From Planctomycetota bacterium (lineage in GTDB: Bacteria; Planctomycetota; Planctomycetia; Pirellulales; PALSA-1355): a stretch of DNA of 64,000 bases. The position numbers were made by a program, and so were the translations under genes. A model generated the notes under the pieces. That model saw only the letters and a list, made by a program, of their open reading frames with translations, searched no databases and was not told the DNA's origin. Where the stretch lies: NCBI GenBank assembly GCA_003389325.1, contig QQVE01000059.1, forward strand, positions 62,001 to 126,000, given 5' to 3'. Shown here one piece after another: positions 25,804-35,276 of the stretch. Positions within the stretch are counted from its first letter, which is position 1. Every line of letters begins with the position of its first letter.

Positions 25804-26490
25804 TCAAATCCGGTGAATTTCAAACACCGAGATCGTCAGTTCCGCCTGGCCATCGATAATCGCGGCCTGATGAGCGCAACGACAGGCCAGCGCGTGACGG
25901 CGGCATTGCTCGGCGAACGGCGCGGCGGTTCGCCGCCCCGGATCGGCGATCAGCCCCATCCCGCCGGGGGCAAGCGTGCGCGCCAACGTGGCCGCGACCA
26001 ATTCGGCCTGGGGGCGCTCGTACAACACGTCTGACGCGATCACCACGTCGAAGCATCCCAGATCGTCGGGCAACCGCCGCCAATCGACGCGCCGCGTATC
26101 GATGCTCGAAAAATGATGGCGGCTGGCGTTGGCTGCCGTGAACTCCAAGGCGCTTGCGTCGTAGTCGGTGGCCAACACGCTGAACCTGCAGGCTGCCGCG
26201 ACCAGGCTTACCAGGCCGACACCGCACCCCAATTCCAATAGGCTTCGTCCGTTGCCCGTAAACGCCGCCAAGTGTTGAGCCAGCACCAGCGAACTTGGCC
26301 AGCAGTCGGCCCAATAGGGAAGCCGTTCATCGATCGCGAAATCCTCTTCGCTGATCAGGTCGTCGACACTGCGAGGGCGCAGCAATTCGTAGTGGCGACC
26401 GCCGATGTCGAGCGGTGTGTGCGCCACCTCGAAGCGACGCGTGATCGAGTCGGGAGGCGGCGCAAAGGTCGCCGGCCGGCAACGAGCCAT
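25804..26490 (-). CDS. class I SAM-dependent methyltransferase (methyltransferase-16 type)
   Basis: 228 residues from the ATG at 26490. The SAM-binding motif I is LLELGCGVGLVSLVAAACRF, motif II is ATDYDASALEFTAANASRHH and the region CFDVVIASDVLYERPQAELV is the motif IV area. The stretch LPYWADCWPSSLVLAQHL before motif I is typical of the methyltransferase-16 group, which methylates lysines or small molecules. The substrate is not known. It lies 13 nt after the pterin dehydratase gene, so the two are likely co-transcribed. Confidence 0.82.
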   Translation of the reverse strand: MARCRPATFAPPPDSITRRFEVAHTPLDIGGRHYELLRPRSVDDLISEEDFAIDERLPYWADCWPSSLVLAQHLAAFTGNGRSLLELGCGVGLVSLVAAACRFSVLATDYDASALEFTAANASRHHFSSIDTRRVDWRRLPDDLGCFDVVIASDVLYERPQAELVAATLARTLAPGGMGLIADPGRRTAAPFAEQCRRHALACRCAHQAAIIDGQAELTISVFEIHRI

Positions 26491-26503
26491 TGCAATCCCC
26501 GCC

Positions 26504-26866
26504 CTATTGCTTGAGCTTGACGGGAAGCTCGTCGATCTTGGCTGCCAGAATGAAGTCGTTTTCCGACAGACCGCCGATCGCGTGCGTGTAGAGCTCGATC
26601 CACACGTTGCGGTAGCCCTCCAGGTGCAGATCGGGATGATGCCCGTCGGCCTCGGCAACTTCCGCCACGCTTCCGAAGAAGTCCATGCCGGCCAGGAAGT
26701 TCTTGACGACCCAGTCCTTGCGAATTCGCTCGCCGTCGTGCGTCAGTCGCCACCCGGAGAGATTCTTAAGCTGTGCCTCGGCTTCGGCAAGCGAGTACTT
26801 GGGCACGCCTCCTTCGCACGGGACACACTTCTTTTGGGTCAACTGCTCGGCAGTTTGGGTCTCCAT
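26504..26866 (-). CDS. phhB: pterin-4a-carbinolamine dehydratase
   Basis: 120 residues, normal length. The active-site region ADGHHPDLHLEGYRNVWIEL with its paired histidines, followed by YTHAIGGLSENDFILAAKID, is the family signature. It dehydrates 4a-hydroxytetrahydropterin and so recycles pterin cofactor for aromatic amino acid hydroxylases. No hydroxylase gene is in the window. In bacteria without one, the protein may act in other pterin or Moco-related steps. It precedes the methyltransferase gene by 13 nt. Confidence 0.92.
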   Translation of the reverse strand: METQTAEQLTQKKCVPCEGGVPKYSLAEAEAQLKNLSGWRLTHDGERIRKDWVVKNFLAGMDFFGSVAEVAEADGHHPDLHLEGYRNVWIELYTHAIGGLSENDFILAAKIDELPVKLKQ

Positions 26867-27013
26867 GGGGCCTCCCGCGCGTGAAATGGGTCTCGAAGAA
26901 CGCGATGTTTGCTGCGTTCCGTATTATCGCGCGGGAATGGAGCGAGTCAAATGGACCGCGCCGCACGGAGCCGTTTCACGCCAGAGGGCAACTGCGAACC
27001 GCCGATGCGTGGC

Positions 27014-27421
27014 TCAGACCACCGCCATATGCGGCCGAGGCGTACGGCGGGTTTTCTCCACCAACTCGACGAACACCGGCGCGTCGAACGGCTTGCGCAG
27101 GTAGTACGTGCCGCCGTGCAGGTCGGCTCGTCGAATGATGTCGGGACTCTGCAACGAGGAGAGATACATCACGGGCACCTCTTCCAGGTCGTAGCGCTGT
27201 TTGAGCTCTTCGCAGAACGACTGCCCGCTCTGACCGCCCAACGTCACGTCGGCAACGATCAGGTCGGGAACCCGCTCGGCGATGGCCGCGGCGGCCGAGT
27301 CCATGTCGGTGGCCCGCTGGCAGTCGTAGCCCACCCGATGCAAGATGCGGGCAATTTCCGTGAGCGTTTCCGGGTGGTCGTCGATCGCCAGGACGTTAAT
27401 TTGTGAATCGCGGCTTAGCAT
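27014..27421 (-). CDS. stand-alone response-regulator receiver protein
   Basis: 135 residues from the ATG at 27421 (GGAGACAAGG upstream). Only a receiver domain is present, CheY-like: acidic pocket in NVLAIDDHPETL, phosphorylation aspartate in DLIVADVTLGGQSGQ, and the conserved lysine in YYLRKPFDAPVF. There is no output domain, so it works through protein contacts. No histidine kinase is adjacent; the nearest is at 40492-41934 and has its own regulator. Confidence 0.88.
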   Translation of the reverse strand: MLSRDSQINVLAIDDHPETLTEIARILHRVGYDCQRATDMDSAAAAIAERVPDLIVADVTLGGQSGQSFCEELKQRYDLEEVPVMYLSSLQSPDIIRRADLHGGTYYLRKPFDAPVFVELVEKTRRTPRPHMAVV

Positions 27422-27782
27422 AGCCTTGTCTCCGCCTAGTCCAGAGGTCGCTTGCCCCAGCCACGCCCGACCCGCTAGCAATCTGCATCGGCTTCGCGGC
27501 ACAGACTGGGCTTCCCACATTCTTATTCGACGCTAGCCACCCGATTTCTTCACCTACGCATCCAGCTTTCGCATCCCGGCTGCCTTGCCCGCGGGGAATA
27601 ATCCACAAAGGCGCCATACGCGCCCGCGGGCGGCGGACTCCGATTGCGGCCAGCACTTACATTCCCAACAATAGGTACTACGCACACAGACCTGCCACGG
27701 TGCGAGCCGAGTCCTGCCCTGTGGTCGTTTTTTTGCCGAGGCACGCCCAAAATCGGCCCCGCGCACGAATGGGGACGTTCAC
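27422..27782. other. divergent intergenic region without visible features
   Basis: Spacer between the leftward receiver protein and the rightward regulatory-like protein. Open frames are shadows of no coding character. I see no clear promoter box, hairpin or RNA signature. Confidence 0.5.
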
Positions 27783-29141
27783 ATGCCCAGCGACCGCCTC
27801 CTGCCCGCCGCAATAATCCTGGCGATCGCAACGTATCAACACGCGATAGGTTTTGAAATCACGGGAACCATCGTCGATGAATGGGGACGCCCCCTGCCCG
27901 GCGCTTTGGTAATCATTCGCGACGCCACGGTACGCAGCGCCGCGGGACCATGGTGCAATCCCGATTGCGGCAAGCACACGCTCAGCGGCGAAGACGGCGG
28001 GTTCGCCTTGGAGACGGTGCACTCGCTGTGGCTGTTCAATCTGCACGTCGAGGCCGACGGCTTCTTGCCGCGGTTGGCCCAGGCCGATGCCCGGCAGCGC
28101 AAGCCGGTGGAAATCACGATGCTCAGGGTGGACCACCCGAATCGCCGCACGGTGGGGCGCGTGCTGTTGCCCAGCGGACAGCCGGCCGGCGGAGCGTTTG
28201 TCAACGTCGTGACGAGTCAAGCCATCGCTCGCACCAATGGTTCGTACGCGATCGACCGCCGCGTGCAAGCGGATGCCGCCGGGCAGTTCGCCATTCACAG
28301 CCAGCAGCCGCTCACGCAACTCGACGTGCGCGTCGATCATCCGGGGGTGCAGAATCGCGAGCTGTTCACGCTTCGCCCCGGCGGACACGTCAACGTCGTT
28401 CAGCTTCACACCGGCGCCACGATCCAAGGACGCGTGCTGCACCAGGCTCGGCCCGTGCCGGGTGTCGATGTGGCCATGCTCCCTCTTGGGCAAGACAGCA
28501 CGTGGGTCAATCAGGCCCAAGCCTTCGAAACAACCAGCGACGAACACGGGCACTTTGCCTTCGCGCACGTACCCGCGGAACAGGCGTATCGCCTGTTTAC
28601 GCGAATGGACTCGCTGACCTCGCGCAACCTGGCCTCGATCAACCGAGAAATCCATTCGCCGGCTGAGGGCCGCTCGAAACGAATCGGGGAAGTGAACTTG
28701 CACGCGGCGCACTCGATTCACGGGCGCATCGTGCTTCCCGACGGCAAGGGCCTGGTGCCTGCCGTGCGCGTCACGCTCGAGCGCATTCGCGCGCTTGATG
28801 CGCAAGAGGTCGTCGTCGACGACCAAGGGCATTTCGAGTTTCGGGGGGTGCCGCGCGGCCCCGTAGCGCTCTCCATCGCCACGAGTGGCCATCGCCTTGC
28901 GCGAATCAATGGAAGCCTCGATCCTCAGTTTCGCTCGGCGCTCATCGGCCGGGTCGACGAAGACCTGTCACTTGCGGTGGCGTTGGAACACGGGCCCCCG
29001 ATTGAGCACCGCCAGGGACTGTACTTCTACCTGGGATGGGAGCGTCGCCGCGACTTAGGCGATCAGCTGCGACTGGTCGCGTCCCCGCTCGAAGGTTTTG
29101 CGCCCGACCGCGCATGGCGGGCGGACCGGGCGCGCGAATAA
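27783..29141 (+). CDS. exported protein with carboxypeptidase-regulatory-like domains
   Basis: 452 residues. The N-terminus (LLPAAIILAIATYQHAIG) is a signal peptide or anchor. The body has repeated transthyretin/CarboxypepD_reg-like units, each starting with a G-x-V pattern: FEITGTIVDEWGRPLPGALV, then NRRTVGRVLLPSGQPAGGAF, GATIQGRVLHQARPVPGVDV and HSIHGRIVLPDGKGLVPAVR. Four such beta-sandwich modules can be counted. In planctomycetes these domains occur in many cell-surface or secreted proteins of unknown function. No catalytic domain is present. It stands alone, rightward, next to the gltD end. Confidence 0.78.
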   Translation: MPSDRLLPAAIILAIATYQHAIGFEITGTIVDEWGRPLPGALVIIRDATVRSAAGPWCNPDCGKHTLSGEDGGFALETVHSLWLFNLHVEADGFLPRLAQADARQRKPVEITMLRVDHPNRRTVGRVLLPSGQPAGGAFVNVVTSQAIARTNGSYAIDRRVQADAAGQFAIHSQQPLTQLDVRVDHPGVQNRELFTLRPGGHVNVVQLHTGATIQGRVLHQARPVPGVDVAMLPLGQDSTWVNQAQAFETTSDEHGHFAFAHVPAEQAYRLFTRMDSLTSRNLASINREIHSPAEGRSKRIGEVNLHAAHSIHGRIVLPDGKGLVPAVRVTLERIRALDAQEVVVDDQGHFEFRGVPRGPVALSIATSGHRLARINGSLDPQFRSALIGRVDEDLSLAVALEHGPPIEHRQGLYFYLGWERRRDLGDQLRLVASPLEGFAPDRAWRADRARE

Positions 29142-29180
29142 GACCGTGAGAGCGTAACCTCGCCGGCTACTAGGACACGA

Positions 29181-30668
29181 TCACTTCCAGGCAAAGTCGC
29201 CGGCGTTGACGCTGGGCAGGTGCGAAACGCCCATCAGGTACTTGTCGACCGAGCGGGCGGCCTCGCGGCCTTCGTGGATGGCCCACACCACCAGCGATTG
29301 TCCGCGCCGCATGTCGCCGGCGGCGAACACGCCGGGTACGCTCGACATGTACTCTTCGTTGCACTTCACGTTGCCGCGCGGATCAAGTTCGAGTCCGAGT
29401 TGCTCGATCGCGCCCTGCTTCTCCGGCCCGACGAAACCCATCGCCAACAGCACGAGCTGCGCCGGCCAGATCTTTTCGGTATCCGGAATCTCCTTTGGCA
29501 CGGGGCGGCCGTTGTCTCCCTTGGTCCACTCGATGTTCACCGTGCGCAATCCGCGCACGTGACCGCCATCGTCGGCCAGAAACTCCTTGGTCTCGATGCT
29601 GAACTCGCGCTGGCAGCCTTCCTCGTGCGAGGTGCTGGTGCGGAAGATGATCGGCCAATAGGGCCAGGGCGTACCCGCCGGCCGTTGCGAGGCGCGGGGA
29701 AACTGCCCCACGTCGGGCGGTGCAGGAAACAACTCGAATTGTGTCAGGCTGCGGCACCGCTGGCGGTTCGACGTGCCCGTGCAATCGCTACCGGTATCGC
29801 CGCCTCCGATCACGATCACGTCCTTGTCGGTGGCCAGGATCTGGTCCTCGACGCTGTCACCCTGGTTGATCTTGTTCTGCTGCGGCAGGAACTCCATGGC
29901 GAAATGAATGCCGCCCAGTTCGCGACCGGGAATCTTCAAGTCGCGGCCCTGCGTCGACCCGCCGGTAAGCAGCAGCGCGTCGTACTTCTCGCGCAGCTCG
30001 TCGACCGACACGTCGACACCGACGTTGGCCGAAGTGCGGAACTCGATGCCCTCGGCCCGCATCTGATCGATCCGACGCCAGACGCGCGATTTTTCGAGCT
30101 TGAAGTCGGGAATGCCGTACATCAGCAGCCCGCCGGGGCGATCGGCCGAGTCGACCACCGTGACCTGGTGCCCGGCACGATTCAACTGCTGGGCCGCGGC
30201 CAACCCGGCCGGCCCGCTGCCGACGACGGCCACGCTCTTGCCGGTCCGCACGTTCGGCGGCTCGGGCACGATCCAGCCTTCGTCGAACGCCCGATCGGCG
30301 ATCGCCATCTCGATCTGCTTGATCGACACCGGGTCTTCGTTGATACCCAGCACGCAAGCCGTTTCGCACGGCGCGGGGCAAACGCGCCCGGTGAACTCCG
30401 GAAAGTTGTTCGTGGCGTGCAGACGGTCGATGGCCTCGCGCCACTGGTCGCGATAGACCAGGTCGTTCCAGTCGGGGATGATGTTGCCCAGCGGGCAGCC
30501 GGTATGACAGAACGGGATACCGCAGTCCATACACCGTGCGCCCTGCGTGCGCAGCTCTTCGAGCGGTACGATCTGAAGAAACTCGTTGTAGTGCTTCAGC
30601 CGCTGGGCTACGTCTTCTTTCTTGACGTAGTTGCGCGGATATTTCATGAACCCGCGGATATCACCCAT
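29181..30668 (-). CDS. gltD: glutamate synthase small subunit
   Basis: 495 residues, normal length. The N-terminal iron-sulfur region has CMDCGIPFCHTGCPLGNIIP and, further on, RVCPAPCETACV. Two Rossmann motifs follow: VAVVGSGPAGLAAAQQLNRA for FAD and VIVIGGGDTGSDCTGTSNRQ for NADPH. The C-terminus has GVFAAGDMRRGQSLVVWAIH. It passes electrons from NADPH to the large subunit for making glutamate from glutamine and 2-oxoglutarate. It overlaps gltB by 8 nt, so the two are co-translated. Confidence 0.96.
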   Translation of the reverse strand: MGDIRGFMKYPRNYVKKEDVAQRLKHYNEFLQIVPLEELRTQGARCMDCGIPFCHTGCPLGNIIPDWNDLVYRDQWREAIDRLHATNNFPEFTGRVCPAPCETACVLGINEDPVSIKQIEMAIADRAFDEGWIVPEPPNVRTGKSVAVVGSGPAGLAAAQQLNRAGHQVTVVDSADRPGGLLMYGIPDFKLEKSRVWRRIDQMRAEGIEFRTSANVGVDVSVDELREKYDALLLTGGSTQGRDLKIPGRELGGIHFAMEFLPQQNKINQGDSVEDQILATDKDVIVIGGGDTGSDCTGTSNRQRCRSLTQFELFPAPPDVGQFPRASQRPAGTPWPYWPIIFRTSTSHEEGCQREFSIETKEFLADDGGHVRGLRTVNIEWTKGDNGRPVPKEIPDTEKIWPAQLVLLAMGFVGPEKQGAIEQLGLELDPRGNVKCNEEYMSSVPGVFAAGDMRRGQSLVVWAIHEGREAARSVDKYLMGVSHLPSVNAGDFAWK

Positions 30669-33600
30669 GGGCCGCCTCCATCGTGTCTGAATCGACGGCA
30701 GTCTGCGCCTGCCGGGCTTCTTCCGCGAGCTTCTCGAGAGCCCGCTTGTAATCGGTGGGCATCACCTTGACGAATTTGCTTGATACGCTTTTCCAGTTGT
30801 CGAGCACCCATTTGCCTCGCTCGCTGCCGGTATATTCCACGTGCTTCCGCACGAGCGTCCGCACCGTGTCCTGATCACCCGGATCGCTCAAGCCTTCCAA
30901 CTCGACCATTTCCATGTTCACAAGCGCGGGGAACGTGCCGTCGACATCGAGCACGTAGGCGATGCCGCCGCTCATGCCGGCGGCGAAGTTGCGCCCCGTC
31001 TTGCCGAGGATCACCGCGCGGCCGCCGGTCATGTACTCGCAGCCGTGGTCGCCGATCCCCTCGACGACGGCCATCGCACCGCTGTTGCGAACACAGAACC
31101 GCTCGCCGGCGATGCCCCGCAGGTAGAGCTCGCCGCTAGTGGCTCCATACAGCACGACGTTGCCGGCAATGATGTTTTCCTCCGGCACGAAGGTGCTCTC
31201 CCGCGGCGGGTAGACGATGATCTTGCCGCCCGAGAGACCCTTGCCGCAGTAGTCGTTGGCGGCTCCCTCCACGGGGGCGGTGACGCCGTGCACGCCGAAG
31301 GCCATCAGGCTCTGGCCGGCGCTGCCGTGGAAGTTGAGCCGAATCGTGTCCTCCTCCTGGAAACCGCCGCGTCCGTACCGCTTGGTTACCTCGCTGCACA
31401 GGATCGTGCCCACGGTGCGGTTGACGTTGCGAATCTCCAGGTCGAGCGCGACCGGCTCGGCCCGTTCGAGCGCCGGCTTGCAGCCGTCCAGCAGCACCGT
31501 CATGTCGAGCGAGGCTTCCAAGCCGTGGTCCTGCGGCTCGGCACAGTAAGTCTTGAAGTGCTCGGGCACCTCCGGCTTGTGGAGGATGGCCGAGAAATCG
31601 AGCCCCTTGGCCTTCCAATGGTCGATGGCCGCGCGGGTGTCGAGCCGGTCGACGCGGCCGACCATCTCGTTGATCGTGCGGAAACCGAGCTGGGCCATGA
31701 TTTCGCGCAACTCTTCGGCCAGCAGAAAGAAGTAGTTCACGACGTGCTCCGGCTTACCGTCGAACTTCTTGCGCAACTCGGGGTCCTGCGTGGCGATGCC
31801 GACCGGGCAGGTGTTCAAGTGGCACTTGCGCATCATGATGCAACCGATCGTCACCAGCGCTGCCGTGGCGACGCCCCATTCTTCGGCACCCAGCATCGTG
31901 GCAATGGCCACGTCGCGAGCCGTGCGAATCTGGCCGTCGGTCTGCACGACGATGCGACCTCGCAGATCGTTGAGCACCAGCACCTGGTGCGTTTCGGCCA
32001 GGCCAAGCTCCCACGGGGCTCCGGCGTGCTTGATCGAGGTCTGCGGGCTTGCACCGGTGCCGCCATCGTGACCGCTGATCAGCACGACGTCCGATTTTCC
32101 CTTCGACACGCCGGCGGCCACCGTGCCCACGCCGATCTCCGCCACCAGCTTCACGGAAATGCGGGCGTCGCGGTTGGCGTTCTTTAGATCGTGGATCAAC
32201 TGGGAGAGATCTTCGATGGAATAAATGTCGTGGTGCGGCGGCGGCGAGATCAGGCCCACGCCGGGGGTGCTGTAGCGGATGCGGGCAATCTCTTTGTCGA
32301 CCTTGTGGCCGGGGAGTTGCCCACCTTCGCCCGGCTTGGCGCCCTGGGCCATCTTGATTTGCAGTTCCTTGGCGTTAACCAGGTACTCGCTGGTGACGCC
32401 GAAGCGGCCGCTGGCCACTTGCTTGATGGCACTCGAGCGGCGGTCGCCGTTGGCGTCGGGCGTGAAACGGACCGGGTCTTCGCCGCCTTCACCGGTATTG
32501 CTCTTCGCCCCCATCCGATTCATGGCGATAGCCAGCGACTCGTGCGCCTCGCGCGAGATCGACCCATACGACATGGCCCCGGTGGCAAAACGCTTGACGA
32601 TCTCGGCGGCAGGCTCGACTTCCTCGAGCGGGATGGGTTTTTCGGCCCACTTGAACTCGAGCAGCCCGCGGAGCGTGAGCAACTTTTTCTGCTGGTCGTC
32701 GATCAACCGGCAAAACTTCTGGAACTCCTCACGGCTGTTGAGACGCGACGACAGCTGCAGCTTCGAGATCACTTCGGGGCTGAACAGGTGCGCCTCGCCC
32801 TTGCGGCGCCACTGGTACTGTCCGCCCACGTCGAGATCGAGGTTGCTGGTCACCTCCGCCGTCGGGTAGGCGTGTTCGTGGCGCCTAAGCACTTCTTCGG
32901 CCACCGCTTCGATACCGGCACCTTGGATGCGGCTGGGCGTGCGAGTGAAAAACTCCTCGACAAACTCGCTGTTTAGGCCGATCGCCTCGAAGATCTGAGC
33001 CCCGCGATAGCTGTGCTGTGTCGAGATGCCCATCTTCGACATCACTTTGAGCAGCCCCTTGCCGATGGCCTTGATGTAGTTCTTTTCGAGTTCATCATGC
33101 GTGAACTCGTCGGAGACCATCCGCTCGGCCTGCATCTGGTGCAGCGTCGAAAACGCCAGGTACGGGTTCACCGCTCCGGCACCAAAGCCGGTCAAAAGCG
33201 CGAAGTGATGCACCTCGCGAGCCTCGCCCGTTTCGACGACCAGCCCGCAACGAGTGCGGGTTCCCTCGCGCACCAGATGGTGGTGCACGCCGCTGGTGGC
33301 GAGCAAGGCCGGCACCGCGGCCATCTCGGCGTTGACGCCCCGGTCGGAGAGAATCAGGATGGTCACGCCGTCGGCCATGGCCTGCGAGGCTTCGGCCCGC
33401 AGTTGATCCATCCGCTTGCGCAGGCCGGCGGCCCCTTCGACACGGCGGAATAGCATCGACAGCGTGCGGCTCTTGAGCCGATCCATCTCCAACTGGCTGA
33501 CTTGTTCCAGTTGGGTGTTGGTCAGAATCGGTTGCTCCAACCGCAGCAGGCGACACTGCTCCGCCGTTTCGTCGAGAAGGTTCCCTTCGGAACCGATCGT

Positions 33601-35247
33601 CGTCACCAGCGAAGTAATAATCTCCTCGCGAATCGCATCGAGCGGCGGGTTGGTCACCTGCGCGAACAGTTGCTTGAAGTAGTTGTAGAGCAATTGCGGG
33701 CGATCGGAGAGCACGGCCAGCGGCGTGTCGTTGCCCATCGAGCCGATCGCCTCCTTGCCGTCCGTGGCCATGGGTGCCATCACGATCCGCAGGTCCTCGA
33801 GGGTGTAGCCGAAGGCGCGCTGCAGCGAGAGCAGCGGCTCGTCGGTCTGCCCGTTGATCGGCGAAATGGCCGGCAGGTCGGCCAGCTTGAGCAGGTTTTG
33901 GTTGAGCCACTTGCGATACGGTCGCCTCGCCGCCAGGCTCGTCTTGATCTCGTCGTCGGCGATGATGCGGCCCTGCGACGTATCGACCAGGAACATGCGT
34001 CCCGGGCGCAGGCGGCCCTTGTATTCCACGTCTTCCGGAGCAATGGCCAGCACACCGGCTTCGGAAGCCATCACGACATTGCCGCGCTTGGTCACCCAAT
34101 AGCGGCTGGGACGCAGCCCGTTGCGGTCGAGCACGGCGCCGATCATGGTGCCGTCGGTAAAGGCCATCGACGCGGGGCCGTCCCAGGGCTCGAGCAGGCA
34201 CGACTGGTATTCGTAGTACGCCTTGATCTCGTCACGCATGCTCTCGTGGTTCTGCCAAGGCTCGGGAATGAGCATCGACATCGCCTCGGGCAGCGAGCGG
34301 CCGGTCAGCACCAGCAGCTCGAGTGCGTTGTCGAACACGGCCGAGTCGCTCGCGCCGGCGCGGCACACCGGCACGATCTTGTTCAGATCGTCGCCATACT
34401 TGTCGCTGGCAAACATGCTTTCGCGGGCCATCATCCAGTTGATATTGCCGCGCAGCGTGTTGATCTCACCGTTGTGCGCCAAAAAGCGGAACGGGTGAGC
34501 CAGGTCCCAGGTCGGAAAGGTGTTCGTGCTATAGCGCTGGTGCACCAGCGCCAGGCAGGAGACGAAAGCCTCGTCTTCCAGATCGGCGTAGTACCGCTCG
34601 ACCTGGTCGGCCAACAAAAGTCCTTTGTAGACGACCGTCCGCCCCGACAGGCTGGGGACGTACGCATATTGCTTCTGGGTCAGATCGCTTTCGACGATCT
34701 CCTTCTGGAATCGCTTGCGAATGACGTACAGCTTCCATTCCAGCATGTCGGCCGGAGTCTTCTCGCCTCGGGCGATGAACACCTGGCGGATCACGGGCTC
34801 GACGTCGCGGGCCGTACGGCCGATGACGCTATTGTCGACCGGCACGTCGCGCCACCCGAGAAACTGCTGCCCCTCTTCGGCGACGATGCGCTCGAACGTT
34901 TGTTCGCAGCAGGCGCGCTCGGCGTCCTCGCGCGGCAGGAACAGCACTCCCAGGCCGTAGTTACCTCTGTCCGGCAGATCGACGCCGACTTCGGCGGCCT
35001 TGGCGGCGAAGAAGTCATGGGGAATCTGCGTCAAAATGCCGGCACCGTCGCCGGTGAGCGGATCGCAGCCGCAGGCACCGCGGTGCGTGAGATTGACCAG
35101 GATTTCGAGGCCGGAGCGCACGATCTCGTGGCTGGCTTTGCCATGCATGTTGACCACGAATCCCACGCCGCAGGCGTCGTGTTCGGTCTCCGGGTCGTAG
35201 AGTCCTTGGCCGGGAGGCGGCCCGATGGGACGGCGGATTGGCTCCAT
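30661..35247 (-). CDS. gltB: glutamate synthase large subunit
   Basis: 1528 residues from the ATG at 35247 (MEPIRRPIGPPPGQGLYDPE), typical length. The Ntn-hydrolase nucleophile is C26 in HDACGVGFVV, so a 25-residue propeptide should be removed. The central and FMN-binding barrel follow, with SGHDGGTGASPQTSIKHAG, and the 3Fe-4S cysteines are in CIMMRKCHLNTCPVGIATQD. The last part is the beta-helix GXGXG domain (VLYGATSGELYLRGIAGERF). It hydrolyses glutamine and aminates 2-oxoglutarate. The gene follows a LysR regulator by 29 nt and overlaps gltD by 8 nt. The open frame upstream of 35247 is a shadow of the LysR gene. Confidence 0.96.
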   Translation of the reverse strand: MEPIRRPIGPPPGQGLYDPETEHDACGVGFVVNMHGKASHEIVRSGLEILVNLTHRGACGCDPLTGDGAGILTQIPHDFFAAKAAEVGVDLPDRGNYGLGVLFLPREDAERACCEQTFERIVAEEGQQFLGWRDVPVDNSVIGRTARDVEPVIRQVFIARGEKTPADMLEWKLYVIRKRFQKEIVESDLTQKQYAYVPSLSGRTVVYKGLLLADQVERYYADLEDEAFVSCLALVHQRYSTNTFPTWDLAHPFRFLAHNGEINTLRGNINWMMARESMFASDKYGDDLNKIVPVCRAGASDSAVFDNALELLVLTGRSLPEAMSMLIPEPWQNHESMRDEIKAYYEYQSCLLEPWDGPASMAFTDGTMIGAVLDRNGLRPSRYWVTKRGNVVMASEAGVLAIAPEDVEYKGRLRPGRMFLVDTSQGRIIADDEIKTSLAARRPYRKWLNQNLLKLADLPAISPINGQTDEPLLSLQRAFGYTLEDLRIVMAPMATDGKEAIGSMGNDTPLAVLSDRPQLLYNYFKQLFAQVTNPPLDAIREEIITSLVTTIGSEGNLLDETAEQCRLLRLEQPILTNTQLEQVSQLEMDRLKSRTLSMLFRRVEGAAGLRKRMDQLRAEASQAMADGVTILILSDRGVNAEMAAVPALLATSGVHHHLVREGTRTRCGLVVETGEAREVHHFALLTGFGAGAVNPYLAFSTLHQMQAERMVSDEFTHDELEKNYIKAIGKGLLKVMSKMGISTQHSYRGAQIFEAIGLNSEFVEEFFTRTPSRIQGAGIEAVAEEVLRRHEHAYPTAEVTSNLDLDVGGQYQWRRKGEAHLFSPEVISKLQLSSRLNSREEFQKFCRLIDDQQKKLLTLRGLLEFKWAEKPIPLEEVEPAAEIVKRFATGAMSYGSISREAHESLAIAMNRMGAKSNTGEGGEDPVRFTPDANGDRRSSAIKQVASGRFGVTSEYLVNAKELQIKMAQGAKPGEGGQLPGHKVDKEIARIRYSTPGVGLISPPPHHDIYSIEDLSQLIHDLKNANRDARISVKLVAEIGVGTVAAGVSKGKSDVVLISGHDGGTGASPQTSIKHAGAPWELGLAETHQVLVLNDLRGRIVVQTDGQIRTARDVAIATMLGAEEWGVATAALVTIGCIMMRKCHLNTCPVGIATQDPELRKKFDGKPEHVVNYFFLLAEELREIMAQLGFRTINEMVGRVDRLDTRAAIDHWKAKGLDFSAILHKPEVPEHFKTYCAEPQDHGLEASLDMTVLLDGCKPALERAEPVALDLEIRNVNRTVGTILCSEVTKRYGRGGFQEEDTIRLNFHGSAGQSLMAFGVHGVTAPVEGAANDYCGKGLSGGKIIVYPPRESTFVPEENIIAGNVVLYGATSGELYLRGIAGERFCVRNSGAMAVVEGIGDHGCEYMTGGRAVILGKTGRNFAAGMSGGIAYVLDVDGTFPALVNMEMVELEGLSDPGDQDTVRTLVRKHVEYTGSERGKWVLDNWKSVSSKFVKVMPTDYKRALEKLAEEARQAQTAVDSDTMEAAHG

Positions 35248-35276
35248 GGAGAGTTCCCTTGCTCTTGCGCTTGCTC